Notes: generated by a model not told the origin, from the sequence alone. DNA of 18,862 bases from Pleurotus ostreatus/Saccharomyces cerevisiae fusant (GCA_024196135.1 JAMQCK010000622.1:1-18862); one strand, 5' to 3'; shown: positions 1 through 10,030, counted from the first letter of the stretch. Numbers and translations are program-made.

Positions 1-1697
1 AGATGTGGGTCGACACGCGCGAAGTATATGGTCTTTCCATCACGCACGGGTAGGCTGCCGACAATGCTTTCGACCGAGAAAGCTGCCCTTCCAACACTCG
101 CTCCCTTGCTCGCCTTGATGACGTAGTGCGTGGCGAACATATTCCGATGGTCGGAGCGTATAGTCACACCAACATACTTGTAGGAGGTGACGACGTCCAG
201 AGGGAGACCATCAACGTTGATACCAAAGTCCGCATCCACAGGTCCCCCGAAGACCATGCACTTTGTTTTGGCTGCGCTGATGACGACGAAGTTGACCTTG
301 CACCAGGTGCTGAATGTATCCATGTGCTTCTGTAGGTCCCTCCATGCCATGGAGAAGAGCGCCACGTCGTCAGCCTGCTCGACGTGGGAGACACAGATTC
401 CATCCAAGAAGACGTCACCAGCGCGCGGTGGGATGCAGAGATCGGAGAAGTATAAGTTCCACAGTCCAGGTGAGGCGGAGTCGCCAGCAAGGATTCCAAC
501 CGTGGAGAGGAAGGCGTCGGAGTGCGTAGAGCCCTGCTTGACAACGTAGGACATGCGACGATACAGCATGCGAAGCCAGTCGAATATTGGCCCCGATGCC
601 CCCTTGTTCCAGAGCTTGGACCAGAGCATCGCCTGGTCAGTGGAGGGGAAAGCGTTCTTGAGATCCACGAATACAACATAAAGAGGCCGCCCAGATGCCC
701 GCGCGCGTTCGATGGCGCACCGCAAGATGAAGATATTATTATTCGTGCGGTAGCCCTCGCGGAATCCGTTCTGGGAGGGAGGAATGAGTCCTCCATCCTC
801 TGCCCATTCGCGGAAGCGGTGATCGACGAGCAGGGTGAGCGCCTTCAGGAGGCAAGACTCAAGGCCGATGATGCGGTAGTTTTCGGGGTCGGAAGGGGCC
901 TTCCCTGCCTTCAGTATACCAATCAGGATTGTGGTGAGGAACACGGCAGGTACGTCCAGGAGGGTAATGCATTTCGTGAAGAACGATGCGAGCAGGTCGT
1001 TGTCAATGTCGAGAATGGCCTTGTATGCGACGGCATCTAGCCCTGTAGCGGAATCTTGGCGGGCGCGGAGCTGCTTCTTCAGGCGTTTGATTTCGCCTTC
1101 ATCGAAGGGACGCGAGAAGGTGCCAAATTCGGTCTTGTCAGTGGTATGGTTGGGGATGCTATGTGCCGCGCGCGTGGTGGCGTCGCGGTGGCGCGCCGCT
1201 TCAATCGCGTCTGCAGATGCGGGAGGTGTCCCCATGGAGGGGAGTGTCATGCGCGCTTCGAACGCGTCCTTCAGCTGAAGGAGGGACACACCAGCAGCCC
1301 GCGGTTTGGCGTCGCCCCATTCGCGCACAAGTGCCCAAAAGTCTGCACTTGATTTTCTCGCAGCGTTCCGCAATCTCTCCATGTTCTCCCAGAGTAGTTG
1401 GCGGTCGTGCGCGCGCGAGCGGTGCGACTCGGAGTGAGGGTCAACATCATCGATTTCGGGTGCGAGAGAGTAATAGGGACGAGGAGGTGGAGGATCGCGC
1501 GGCAGCGTCGTCCGGACCTTGCCTGTCAGAGAGACCACGCAGCCAGACGGCGGGACACAGATGGGAACGAGACAGTCAAGATTGTCGAGGGAGATTGCAC
1601 CGTTTGCGTCCTGCGCAGGCAGGTCTCCGCCCGCCAAATGCCGGCAAGCATTTCCAATGTACAACACGAGCCTTCGCTCGTAAAGATAGCAGGTGAG
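1..1697 (-). CDS. Non-LTR (LINE-type) retrotransposon reverse transcriptase, partial
   Basis: This frame stays open for about 565 codons, from an in-frame stop at 1698-1700 to the left edge, so the C-terminus lies outside the window. It reads as a LINE reverse transcriptase. A fingers segment has PSQNGFREGYRTNNN, near 735-780. Motif A is VFVDLKNAFPSTD, with the catalytic Asp at 663-665. Motif B is GDSASPGLWNLYFSDL. Motif C is EQADDVALFS, with the Asp pair at 366-371. The linker FWALVREWGD...DAFEARM, at about 1240-1340, resembles the stretch before RT in basidiomycete LINEs as I remember them. Such enzymes copy element RNA into a nicked target. I cannot find the apurinic-type endonuclease domain expected upstream, so the element is 5'-truncated, disrupted, or of another architecture. 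The first in-frame Met codons (1380-1382, 1248-1250) are not convincing starts. The lack of stops suggests a fairly young copy. Clade (Tad1-like or other) is not resolved. Confidence 0.9.
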
Positions 1698-1700
1698 TCA
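1..1700 (-). mobile_element. Fragment of a non-LTR retrotransposon
   Basis: The element is defined only by its reverse transcriptase ORF. Its 3' end (any RNase H or zinc-knuckle region, poly-A tail, target-site duplication) lies left of the window. The 5' boundary is not visible as a sequence feature. I place it near the stop at 1698-1700 because nothing LINE-like is recognisable further upstream. Confidence 0.75.
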
Positions 1701-2354
1701 TAGCATGTGCTCGGGACCATGGGATGACGTTCACATCCGCATTCGGATGCCACTTTTGCCTCTAGATTCTTGGCTTGCGAATGAGGTCTTATTTTATGGA
1801 CGTGACGGTCGGCTATAGCTGGTCCTAATGTCTATTGCCCAGGCTCATCTCATTCCTTTCGACTGGTAGATTCGCCTTGTTTGGTCACCCTCTTGCACAC
1901 GTGAGGTCTCGAGCCCTTACCGTCCGTCCCATTGGCCTGCGAAAGACAGGGCCCTGTCCTAAACTGATCGTCGACACTGGCAGCGTACTCGGACCGCCGA
2001 GGGCTCGTAGCCATGATTCGGCCTGACCCCAAATCTCGATAAGGAAGTTTTGTGCGGTCTTAATGAGGCCGGACGGTGGCAACTTCTCGATATGACTTCC
2101 ACGCGCCTTCCTACTTGAACACTCAATCGCCGCCGACGCGACAGCATGTCACCTCGCGCAATCTTGTTGCCTCCCGACAACAGAAGTTCTCGTACTTCTC
2201 TTTCCTAGTCCACCCGAGCTGCCATATCTGAACCCTGGGCGTCCGTCATGTTGGCAGACACCCCAGCGTTCTGCAGCCAAGCGCAGCGCCCTCGTGAGCG
2301 AGCGTACCCTCGGTCTTCGCGTGTCAGCCCTTGCGCTGACTCCCAAGCATCGCC
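1701..2354. other. Intergenic stretch without recognisable gene
   Basis: This lies between the retrotransposon fragment and the first zinc-finger gene. ORFs here are short (under 90 codons), overlap on both strands and match no family I know. It may include decayed 5' retrotransposon sequence and must contain the upstream promoter of the 2408 gene. No tRNA, repeat array or clear terminator is seen. Confidence 0.5.
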
Positions 2355-2361
2355 TATAAAA
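2355..2361 (+). promoter_or_regulatory. TATA box of C2H2 gene A
   Basis: TATAAAA lies 53 bp upstream of the ATG at 2408. The paralogous gene at 11204 has the same heptamer 47 bp upstream of its ATG, which supports both starts. Confidence 0.6.
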
Positions 2362-2407
2362 TGAAGAGGCTCCTAGACCTCTTTTTACAACCTTCCACTT
2401 TACGCTG

Positions 2408-3278
2408 ATGTCCAACCCTCCTTATTTTCACGACGCGCAGGCTCCGCATGCCATGCCCCTCGTCGGGCAATGGCCTGGCCAGCCAGACTGGCCGGCCGAA
2501 GACATGCTTCGCCGCGGGTATACGCCCATTGCTCCCCCTACAGCTGTGACGGCGGCCACGCAGCCGACGTATTTCTCTGATTCGCTCGTTCACGGACACG
2601 CATCCCGAGATGCTGGTCTCGCAGACTGGCCTAGTGCGTGTTATACACTTGTGCTGCGCGTTGTTGTTTGTGGCGACTTACGAGGCATACAGACCTTCTC
2701 GGCCAGATCGCGTTCAGCACCCCGACCAGCGACTTCGCGGGGCCACTACCGATACTCCCTAACAGCCCCTTCCTTCACCAACTTGCATTCTCATCTCCGC
2801 CGTCAGCGCAGTACTGTGCGCCGCATGACTGGCCTATTTATTCGCCGCCACCTCCTCCGGTTTTCCCTTCACTCCTTACCCCGTCCATCGAATATCAACC
2901 CCGATACACCAATGTCCCGTCCCGATCTGATGATCTACGCCAAACCTTCCGAAGCGCGATTGGCTCGGACGCGCATGCGGCAGCATCTACTGCTCGTCGG
3001 TCGCCGCCAGACCTCGAGGCAGCGTACGCGTGCGCCTATTGCGCGAAGACCTTCACGCGGAAGGGAAGGGCACTCGCGATGGTGAGCAGCGACCGAGCGT
3101 AGATATTGCCGATCGTGTCTTGATTACTACGCTCTCAGACCACGTCCTTCGCCACGAAAACCGCAAGCAATATTGCTGCGCCGTACCCGACTGCAGCTCT
3201 AGGTTCAACACGGAGAGCGGCTTGAGAAGCCATTCCAGGAACGTGCATACGCTCCAGCTGCGCCGTCGGCACGCCTGA
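2408..3278 (+). CDS. C2H2 zinc-finger protein A, apparently frameshifted in finger 1
   Basis: Exons read as 2408-2633, 2693-3081 and 3139-3278. Introns are 59 nt (GTGCGT...TACAG) and 57 nt (GTGAGC...CTCAG). The N-terminal ~185 residues are Pro/Ser-rich and match no domain I recognise. Finger 1 starts as CAYCAKTFTRK and finger 2 is CAVPDC...H..NVH (C-x4-C-x12-H-x4-H), followed by a short basic tail RRRHA. This suggests a small nuclear DNA-binding protein, with the role unknown. Oddity: the only GT donor between the half-fingers (3082) is phase 0, while exon 3 needs phase 1 to read DHVLRHENR. As written, translation is out of frame after finger 1 and ends at 3223-3225; intron retention ends it at 3100-3102. 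A tandem AAGGGAAGGG (3061-3070) in the knuckle is 5 nt longer than the paralogue at 11204. The gene is therefore either a recent pseudogene or contains a sequence error. Confidence 0.7.
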
Positions 3279-4054
3279 GGCTCCGGCTCTGATCCGGGCA
3301 CAGTAGATAATCGAAGCGCCAACTGAAGGCCACCACGATGCATTCATTCATAGACGCTGCCATTCAGTCCTTATCTTCTTCATTACATCACGGGCAGCTT
3401 GTTTTTCCCTTGTCCGCCGCGCGGGTGTATCTAGTCCGAAGTACGAGTGATATCCATATTCTCTCACTAGCCTAGAGGTAATATGGCATTGTCAATGTGG
3501 CTGAGTATGGGGCACGTCAAAAGATGAAGGGGCGACGCCCTTGGGACAACGTGGGAACCGCATTAGCGTTATGCTTCCGATGATGTGACTATACGGAGAT
3601 ATCAATACTAGGAATCGAGATCTCATTCGATGATGTCTTGGCAACATGCGGCGTTCAACAAACATGTGGGGACTCTCTGGGGACCCCTATCGTGCTTACA
3701 CGTCAAAGAACAGCAAGCCGAAGGCTAAGTGACTGACGAGACTGAAAGTTACTGGCCAGGAGATCACGCAGAAAAGTACGAGGTAACGCAAAAAGGTACG
3801 AGACAACGCAGAAAAGCAAATGACGGACCAAACGATCGACGTCTACGGGAAAGTCCAAGTAAGTAAAGAGGCCAGCTTGATCTAGCGTAGACCAAGGACT
3901 AAAGTTACGAATAACAAGGAACCTTTTCTCAGTCGGTAAGTACAACAGCACGCAGGGTCCAGCGTTCGTGCGTTTCCCCTATACAAGTCACCCCTTCATG
4001 CCCGTGTTCTCCCTTTACTCCCATGCTGCCCCTTCATTCCCATGTTCGTGCCTC
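3279..4054. other. Intergenic, convergent 3' region
   Basis: This lies between two convergent genes: C2H2 gene A (+) and the Zn2Cys6 regulator (-). It should hold both 3' UTRs. Base composition is less GC-rich than the flanking genes. Apart from a short 20-bp-period repeat at 3766-3825 I see no gene, RNA or element. Confidence 0.5.
3766..3825. repeat. Three imperfect 20-bp tandem units
   Basis: Units start at 3766, 3786 and 3806, and each begins ACGCA. The first is ACGCAGAAAAGTACGAGGTA and the second ACGCAAAAAGGTACGAGACA. The third starts ACGCAGAAAAG and then diverges. No coding potential is seen, and no function can be assigned. Confidence 0.6.
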
Positions 4055-7000
4055 CTACCCACCTTCCTCCACATCCATCCCATCTCCATCATCCACCCTT
4101 CCCCTCTCCTCTCTTCCCTCCCCACCACCCACTGCACTCGCTCCCCCTACACCTCGCGCCATCAACTCCCTTGCCGCGCCGCGCATGAAACGCAGGCCCT
4201 TCGCGCCCGTTGGGAAGCCTCGCGCGTGCGGGTGCAGGGAGAAGCCCTGCGCGGCAAGCGTGGCCTCGAGGGGGGTGGTCGGGGTGGAGTGAGTGGTGTT
4301 GTTATTGGTTGTGGGGGCGGCGGCGGCGTTGGAGGAGGGGGCGTTGGTGGTGGCGTTGGTGTTAGCGCCAGAGAATGCAGGCGCAGAGGGATTGGCAGCG
4401 GCTGCAGAGGAGGAAGGGAACGCGCTCGCTGACCCCGGAAATGCCGCATTTGACGGCACTGTCTTCGTCGACGAGCTGGGGTGTCCGGTGGTAGACGAGC
4501 TCGAAAACCCGCTCGGATACCCACCGGTCAACGCGCTGGGATATGCGCTTGTCGCATCCGGCGTGCTCGGGTATGCAGAGGTCGCACCCGACGACGCAGG
4601 GTATCCCCCGTACCCCTGCTGTTGTTGCTCCGCAAAGGTGGCATTGTTGTTCGCGGGCGCCGAAGAGCTCCGCGCGTAGCTTGTCTGCTGGTATGTCGTC
4701 GAGGCGGGCATAGTCGAAGTCGGGCTCGTCTGTTGATATCCCTCAGCCGCATTGTCGTCGTTCGGCGACGTACTGCGCGCGTGGCTGTAGTTGAAGCCCT
4801 GCGTGGCGCGCTCGGAGCCGTACGACTGATAACCGTCGCCATAGCCCTGGTACCCATTTCCATTCCCGTTCCCATTCCCATACGCGGACTCTTGCTGATA
4901 CCCATATCCATACCCCGTGTCGTACGCGTACGGCTCGTCCGTGTTCATGTCCTGCTGGTCGAGGGTCAGCATCCACAGATCGTCGACTGCGTGGACCTCC
5001 GGACGCACCTCGTTGGCTTGCCCGCCCCCACCACTCTGCCCTTGTCCACTACCCACACCCACACCCTCCCCTCCCGCACCCACCACCCCCTCATACACCC
5101 GCCTCAGCCCCGCCGCCTGCGCCCCCGCCTCACTATACGCGTGCGCATACTGCTCCAGGCCCAAGATGCACGCCTGCACCTCCGGTCGTCCTAACCTCGC
5201 CAAAAGACCCCCGGCGTGGATGCAGGAGACGTGCATGACGGCGGGGTCGAGGCGGAGGTAGCCATTTTGGGTGAGGACGGCGGCCTGGGGAGGGTTAGAT
5301 GGGTGTTGGTGGCCGAGAAATCAGGAGGAGCGATGGGTGAGTGGGGAAGATTATGTAGGCGACGACCAAGGCGAAGAGATAGGCCGCCAGACACTCTCCT
5401 GTTGCCCGCCTCGCACAATAAAAGAAGAAAAATCCAAGCACTCACCAATCCCGCAATCCTCAACGCCCCATGCAGTGCCTGCTCCGCGATCGTCGCGCAT
5501 ACCTCGTCCTTCTCAGCCGCGGCCGCGGGGTCTGGGAGGGAGGCGAATTCCTGAAGGGGGTGAGCGTTAGGTCATAGTCTTGACGAGGAATTCATAGATT
5601 AGATTAGATTGAAGGCGCGAGAGGGAGGACTCCAACATGAGTTTCTGGGGAAAACGACCAAACGAAGACGAATAGACACCTCACCTTCACCCCAAACTCA
5701 TCCAGCGCGCCAAACAGGATGACCCACATCACATGGAAGGTGGCATCTGAGGCGCACGTAGATACGGCTTCCACAAATCCCCAACCCCTCCCAAAATCCC
5801 TGGGCACGCCTACCGCGGCGAGGTGCGCGGCGCGCCAGCCGGCGAGGGCCTGGGTGAGCAGGCGGAGAGTGGCGTGGGGGATGCCTCCCGCTTCGACTGC
5901 GGGTGTCCAGAGGCGTCGGGACATTGTCCGTGCTACGCGCGCGAGGGCGTGCGCGGCGCGGTAGTAGCCCTGGAGGAGAGATGAGGACATGCTGACGGAA
6001 GTATTGGGTGTGTGAACGAACCAAGACCTCCAGTTGGTCCCTTGGGCTGGCGTCGGGCGAGGTAGCATCCGTGGGCGACGTAGGATTTGAGCTGGGGTTC
6101 GTGTCCCCGCCGGAGGTCTGGCCTATAGAGGCTGAAGCAGCAGCACCCGACGTCGAAGCATTCGGACCCGACGGCCCCACCCCAGCCGTCTGCGCCGTAT
6201 AAAAGTCCACATCATAATCATCGTCGTCCAACATCGGTTTGCGTCGATAGTACGCGCTCCCATACGCGTCCGCCAGACACGCCATCCACCACGCGAAGAC
6301 CATCGTGCCCCGCGCATCGCCGTCCTGGATGCCGAGCAGCGTGCTCTTGTAGTTGACGCGCAGGCCCATGAGGTGGCCGACCGCGGCGCGGAGCCAGAAG
6401 CCGTGGAAGGCCTCGGGGTCGCGGGGGTCCTGGGATTGGAGGGGCTCGAGGAGGAGGGCGCATAGGATGTGGTCGGGGGAGGGAATGCGGTGTACGGCGA
6501 GGGCTTCGGCCAAAGCGCGCGTGCGGGTGATGAGCGCAGACGCGAGGAAGGACGCGCCGTTGTGCGCGGGGAGGGCGCGGTCGGCCAGGAGGAGCGGATG
6601 TTCGGCGAACTTGGCCCCCCACGCCAGCACGACGGCAAGCAGCGCGGGGTGGATGGGGAGGGGGGTCGTGCGCTCGGGATCGGGGGCGCGATCACGGGGG
6701 TTCGTGCTGCTCACGAAGGGCTGGGCGCGGATCTGGGCGCGCAGGCGGGCGGGGTTGAGGAGGGGGAGGCGCGGGTGGACGATCTGGAGGTAGACCTCGG
6801 CGAGATCGGCAGCGAGCTCGGCGCGGGCGGCAGGGGACGCGAGGGAGGCGGCGGTCGGACCCCAGGAGGGGTACCCTTCCGGCGGGGGCGCGAGCAGGTG
6901 CGCGAGGACGGCGTGGAGGGAGGAGGTGGGCGTGATCGAAAGTCCGAGTTGCGCGGATAGGGGGGCGGCGGGGGTCGCGGTGGACGTGTTGATCGCAGAG

Positions 7001-7227
7001 GCGGCGCGAGGGCGCGGGGGACCACTGTACGAGGGGGTGGCTGACGAGGGAGCATCGCCCGACCTGGGAGCCCGCTTCTTGTGCTGGGTCGCCTGCTGCT
7101 GGAAGTGGGTGCATTCGAGGTTCTTGGTCGCGCAGTGCACGCAGCGATCCGAGCCGGGGACGCGGTTGCACTTGACCTTGCGCGCACGACAGGCGTCGCA
7201 CGCCGTGTTCTGCTTGCGGCCCTCCAT
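4055..7227 (-). CDS. Zn2Cys6 fungal transcription factor with prion-like C-terminus
   Basis: Exons (minus strand) are 7227-6022, 5969-5685, 5550-5446 and 5284-4055. All junctions are GT-AG and phase 0, giving about 941 aa. The zinc cluster is at the N-terminus: C10-x2-C13-x6-C20-x8-C29-x2-C32-x6-C39, within CDACRARKVKC and CVHCATKNLEC. Residues ~130-530 look like the fungal-specific transcription factor domain, including EVYLQIVHPRLPLLNP, FHGFWLRAAVGHLMGL and an acidic LDDDDYDVDFY segment. A Gly-rich segment follows (~600-625). Residues ~650-840 are low-complexity Tyr/Gly/Asn/Gln/Ser with repeated NG, YG and ATSAYPS units, then Ala/Asn/Thr-rich sequence to an acidic end. I chose the ATG at 7225-7227 because it sits just before the zinc cluster; in-frame ATGs at 7248 and 7293 would add 7 or 22 residues. 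It is probably a nuclear regulator, with targets unknown. It is divergent from tom22. Confidence 0.9.
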
Positions 7228-7429
7228 CGCCCTCGGTACCGAGAACATGCAACGTGTGGTCACGGCCGTGACGCCCAGCGCACACGGTGTCACGTTGGGT
7301 CACGCGCAGGCGTCACTGCAAAATTCACACCCGTGCTGTCGTCACCGCCCACGGTCCACGTCCCCGACCACCACCTCCGACCCTACCCTACAACCACTTT
7401 TCCTTCACCTACCCCACCCGCCGCCCATC
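7228..7429. promoter_or_regulatory. Shared divergent promoter (Zn2Cys6 regulator / tom22)
   Basis: Only 202 bp separate the two start codons, so the 5' UTRs and promoters must overlap or abut. The segment 7259-7316 is crowded with GTCAC motifs: a perfect 14-bp palindrome GTCACGGCCGTGAC (7259-7272) and further copies at 7289, 7299 and 7312. TGACG/CGTCA forms resemble CRE/ATF half-sites, but the binding factor is an inference. No TATA box is obvious. Confidence 0.6.
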
Positions 7430-7967
7430 ATGGTCCAGGTCGAAATTGTTGACGAAAAGGACGTGCCGTACGCCTCCGACGAGTCCTCTGCAGCCGACTC
7501 GGACGACGACCTTGAGTCCGTCACCTCCGACGACGACGAGCGCGACGAGACGCTGCTCGACCGCATCGCCGCGCTCAAGGACATTGTCCCCCCAAGCACG
7601 CGCCTCGCCGTCGCGAACAACGTCAGCAAGGCAGGCAGCTTTGTGAAGGGCACGGGGAAGGGTGCGTGGCGGGGTTTACCTCATTGAAGAAGGATGGTGC
7701 TGACATGCGATGCAGTCGTCGGCAACATCGTCTGGGTGCTGACCACGTCCGCGCTGCTCATCGCGCTCCCGCTGGGCCTCGCACTCGAGGACGAGGCGAA
7801 GCTGGTCGCGCAAGAAAAGGAGATGTTCGAGCAGCAGCAGGGCACGCAGGGGGTGAGTTATCGTGTGTTTGCACGTGTACCTGATACTGACAACATCCCT
7901 CTAGATGATGCCGACCATGTACCCGCAAGCCGAGCAACCAAAGGGCATCGTGCCTCCAGGATTCTAA
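7430..7967 (+). CDS. tom22: Mitochondrial import receptor subunit Tom22
   Basis: Exons are 7430-7661, 7716-7852 and 7905-7967, giving 143 aa, a normal size for fungal Tom22. Splice sites are GTGCGT...TGCAG and GTGAGT...CTCTAG. The N-terminal half is strongly acidic (SDDDLESVTSDDDERDE), as expected of the cytosolic domain that binds presequences. Next come DETLLDRIAALKDIVPPSTR, which is characteristic of the family, and one membrane segment at about residues 79-101 (GNIVWVLTTSALLIALPLGLAL) with the conserved proline in the helix. The short C-terminus would face the intermembrane space and contains EQQQGTQGMMPTMYPQ. Tom22 is a central receptor and organiser of the TOM complex in the outer mitochondrial membrane. 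Identification rests on my recognition of the family, without a search. Its promoter is shared with the zinc-cluster gene. Confidence 0.95.
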
Positions 7968-7985
7968 GCGGCAACCACTCGTCTT

Positions 7986-8083
7986 CGGCGGACTTGATAG
8001 TCAACCGTCTCTGGTGGACTTGACAGTTTCCCGTCTGGTGGATCTGATAGACCCCGTTTCCGGTGGATCCGACCTTCACCGGT
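7986..8083. repeat. Four degenerate ~25-bp tandem units downstream of tom22
   Basis: Units start near 7986, 8011, 8035 and 8060. They share the pattern (C/T)GGTGGA(C/T)(C/T)TGA(T/C)AG followed by a CCGT-type end, for example CTGGTGGACTTGACAGTTTC. They begin 18 bp after the tom22 stop, so they probably lie in its 3' UTR. Confidence 0.6.
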
Positions 8084-10010
8084 CCTGAGGTCATCCTCAG
8101 CCTTTAGGCGTCGCTCCCCTCCAGTTCCCTCGTGCTCTCGTACGCGCCGGCCGGTCCCGACTCACGACCCTCTTACTTTACATGACATGTAATATATGCC
8201 CACAGCAACGCGCTACTCACCTCTGCACAAAACCAAATGCCGTCCGATGCTCCGTCCGTTCTCTTCAACGTCTTGTTGCCCCGGCTTCACCCAAGTCAAT
8301 TGGTTCAGCCACCACCGTTCCCCGGGTCTGTTACTCGACGTTCGTCGCAAGACCGTCTTCCCTCGTCAACAAGGTTGATCATAGCGACCACCTCGTCATC
8401 GTCGCGCCAGGGGAGATCGACGTTCTTCCAAGACCACGGTGCTACTCGCCATGACGGCCTGTACAAACCCATGCGTGTGAAGCGCAGACACGACCGCAGG
8501 TTGCCCTCTCAGGTTGGCGACTATCTACACCCGCGAACCTCGTGGTTCTTCATTCAGGTGCGTCCGTACGCCTTCATTTCTTCGATTCGTCGTTAGTCAA
8601 ATCGTCTGTTCGCCCTTTCCTCCCGTTGGCCCTCTACTCTTGTCTTATCCTTTCCTTGCTCCCTTTTCAGCAGCCCTATACTTCCCAGCCCGTCGCCTTT
8701 GCACACATCCTATGACCCTTCTGCGCCTTTTCTAAGGCCATTGCACGCCTTCAACTCCATTTTCCTTCACAATCTTTGCGTCGCTCCCTCGCTTCGTCGC
8801 CGGGTGTTTCTACATAATTTCCTTTCGCCGCGTCTTGTCTTCCTCATCTGACGCTCGTCGCCATATACGGGAAAGGTACCTCCATGTTGTCGCGAGATGG
8901 ATGCGGTGAGACGGACGGACGCGGGCGCAAGAAGGAATGGCCACTGTTGGACGGGGAGGAGATGAGGGTGGAGCGCCGCCCAAGGTATCAGTACGTGTTC
9001 AATGCCCCCCTGCACGCGTTTCTTGAGCCCCAAAGGTGCGTACCGTACGCTTCCCTTCGCACGTCTCACCAACATCCGTCTGCCCTTTACGCTCTTTCAA
9101 CCCCATTTTCCATATTCTCTCGGAGCGTCTCTCTCCTTCCCAGCCTGTCGCCCTCCCTCTACATCTTTTCTATAGCCCTCTACATCTCCTCAATTGCCCT
9201 CTCACACCTTCTCTGTTGCTCTCCCGCTCTTCTTGCGCCGCCCCCGCACTTCGTGATTTATTCCATCATTTCGTAATCTATTTCCTCCGTCTTTGACCAT
9301 GATAACCCTTCGCCGTGTCTTAATGCCTTCGTCTGACGCGCTGCATCCGGCCCCTCGTCTAACGCTCAGCATTCGCTACGTCGTCTTGTCGGTATCTGCC
9401 ACCTTGTCTTATCCATCATTCAATTCCTCCATGGTGGCCCGCGTAGGGACATGACGGGAATGGGGAGATGAACATGGAACGCAAGAAGGTATGAATACTG
9501 TCGGCTGAGGAAGATCAGCAAGACAAGACGGCGCGTCTATCAAAGTCTGAAGACGAGGTCGATTTGTTGTCGTTCGCACGCCGACAACCTTCACATATAT
9601 CCCACGCCGCCTTCAGAGCCATCTTGCGCCGCCTTCAGAACTACTCGCTAACGCGCCCCCTTCACAAATGAGTGGCTCTCACGTCACCTTCCTGGAAAGA
9701 GCACTGCAAGGCACTTTAGAAGATCACCGTCGATGGCGTCGACTGCTGACTGTACGGATGCTGCTTCGCGGGACGGGCGCTGACAGAAGTAGTGCGATTA
9801 ACAATGCCAGTCTCGAGTCGGCAATGCGCGTGTGATGCGAACCTTATTCCCGCCGTCACCGATAGATGCTGGGAGCCTCGAGGCGCTTTGCTGTCCTCCC
9901 CGATCGGGCGCTTGGTATTCAATCATTCACATAGCCTCGACATGGAAGCCCGGCGTGCCTACCAATCGCATCATAACAGGTTGGTGCAATACAGCTTTCT
10001 GCCGCGACGT
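8084..10010. other. Long gene-poor stretch
   Basis: About 1.9 kb has no ORF I can assign. Candidate frames are short and Ser/Pro/Arg-rich, which fits the pyrimidine-rich + strand rather than real proteins. It holds a degenerate duplication (8597-9510) and small CGCCGCCTTCAGA repeats at 9605-9617 and 9627-9639, with a weaker third copy near 9652. A non-coding transcript or an intron-rich gene of an unknown family cannot be excluded. Confidence 0.45.
8597..9510. repeat. Decayed pyrimidine-rich duplication
   Basis: Two halves (about 8597-8965 and 9080-9510) share several short matches in the same order. CTTCCCAGCC(C/T)GTCGCC is at 8681 and 9136. TTCGCCG(C/T)GTCTT followed by a TCTGACGC block is at 8824 and 9309. 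GCAAGAAGG(A/T)ATG is at 8929 and 9481. The offset drifts from about 455 to 550, so the copies have diverged by indels. Boundaries are approximate. Confidence 0.4.
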
Positions 10011-10022
10011 TCGGGTCGCCGC
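10011..10022 (+). repeat. 12-bp direct repeat, left copy
   Basis: TCGGGTCGCCGC recurs in the same orientation at 10769-10780, so the pair brackets the inverted-repeat element. It may be a target-site duplication, but 8 bp separate it from the left inverted repeat. Confidence 0.6.
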
Positions 10023-10030
10023 GAGGGGTA

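Noticed and set aside
164..796. A 210-codon minus-strand ORF
   Set aside because: It is a shifted frame of the reverse transcriptase, Ser/Thr/Arg-rich with no motif. The overlapping frame carries RT motifs A, B and C.
4481..5194. A 237-codon + strand ORF and its neighbours at 4293-4679
   Set aside because: These are antisense products of the biased codons in the zinc-cluster regulator's low-complexity exon.
5992..6021. A 30-nt intron (GTTCGT...CGTCAG) in the zinc-cluster gene
   Set aside because: It is too short for a typical fungal intron, and it changes frame. The 52-nt intron 5970-6021 ending CTCCAG keeps the frame into GYYRAAHALARV.
7228..7293. Upstream in-frame starts for the zinc-cluster regulator (7248, 7293)
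   Set aside because: The added residues show no feature, and starting there would place most of the GTCAC-rich promoter inside the transcript. They are not excluded, only less likely.
8884..9276. A 130-codon + strand ORF
   Set aside because: It is open because of pyrimidine-rich, low-complexity sequence in the duplicated tract. Its C-terminal part is a Ser/Leu/Ile repeat without family likeness.
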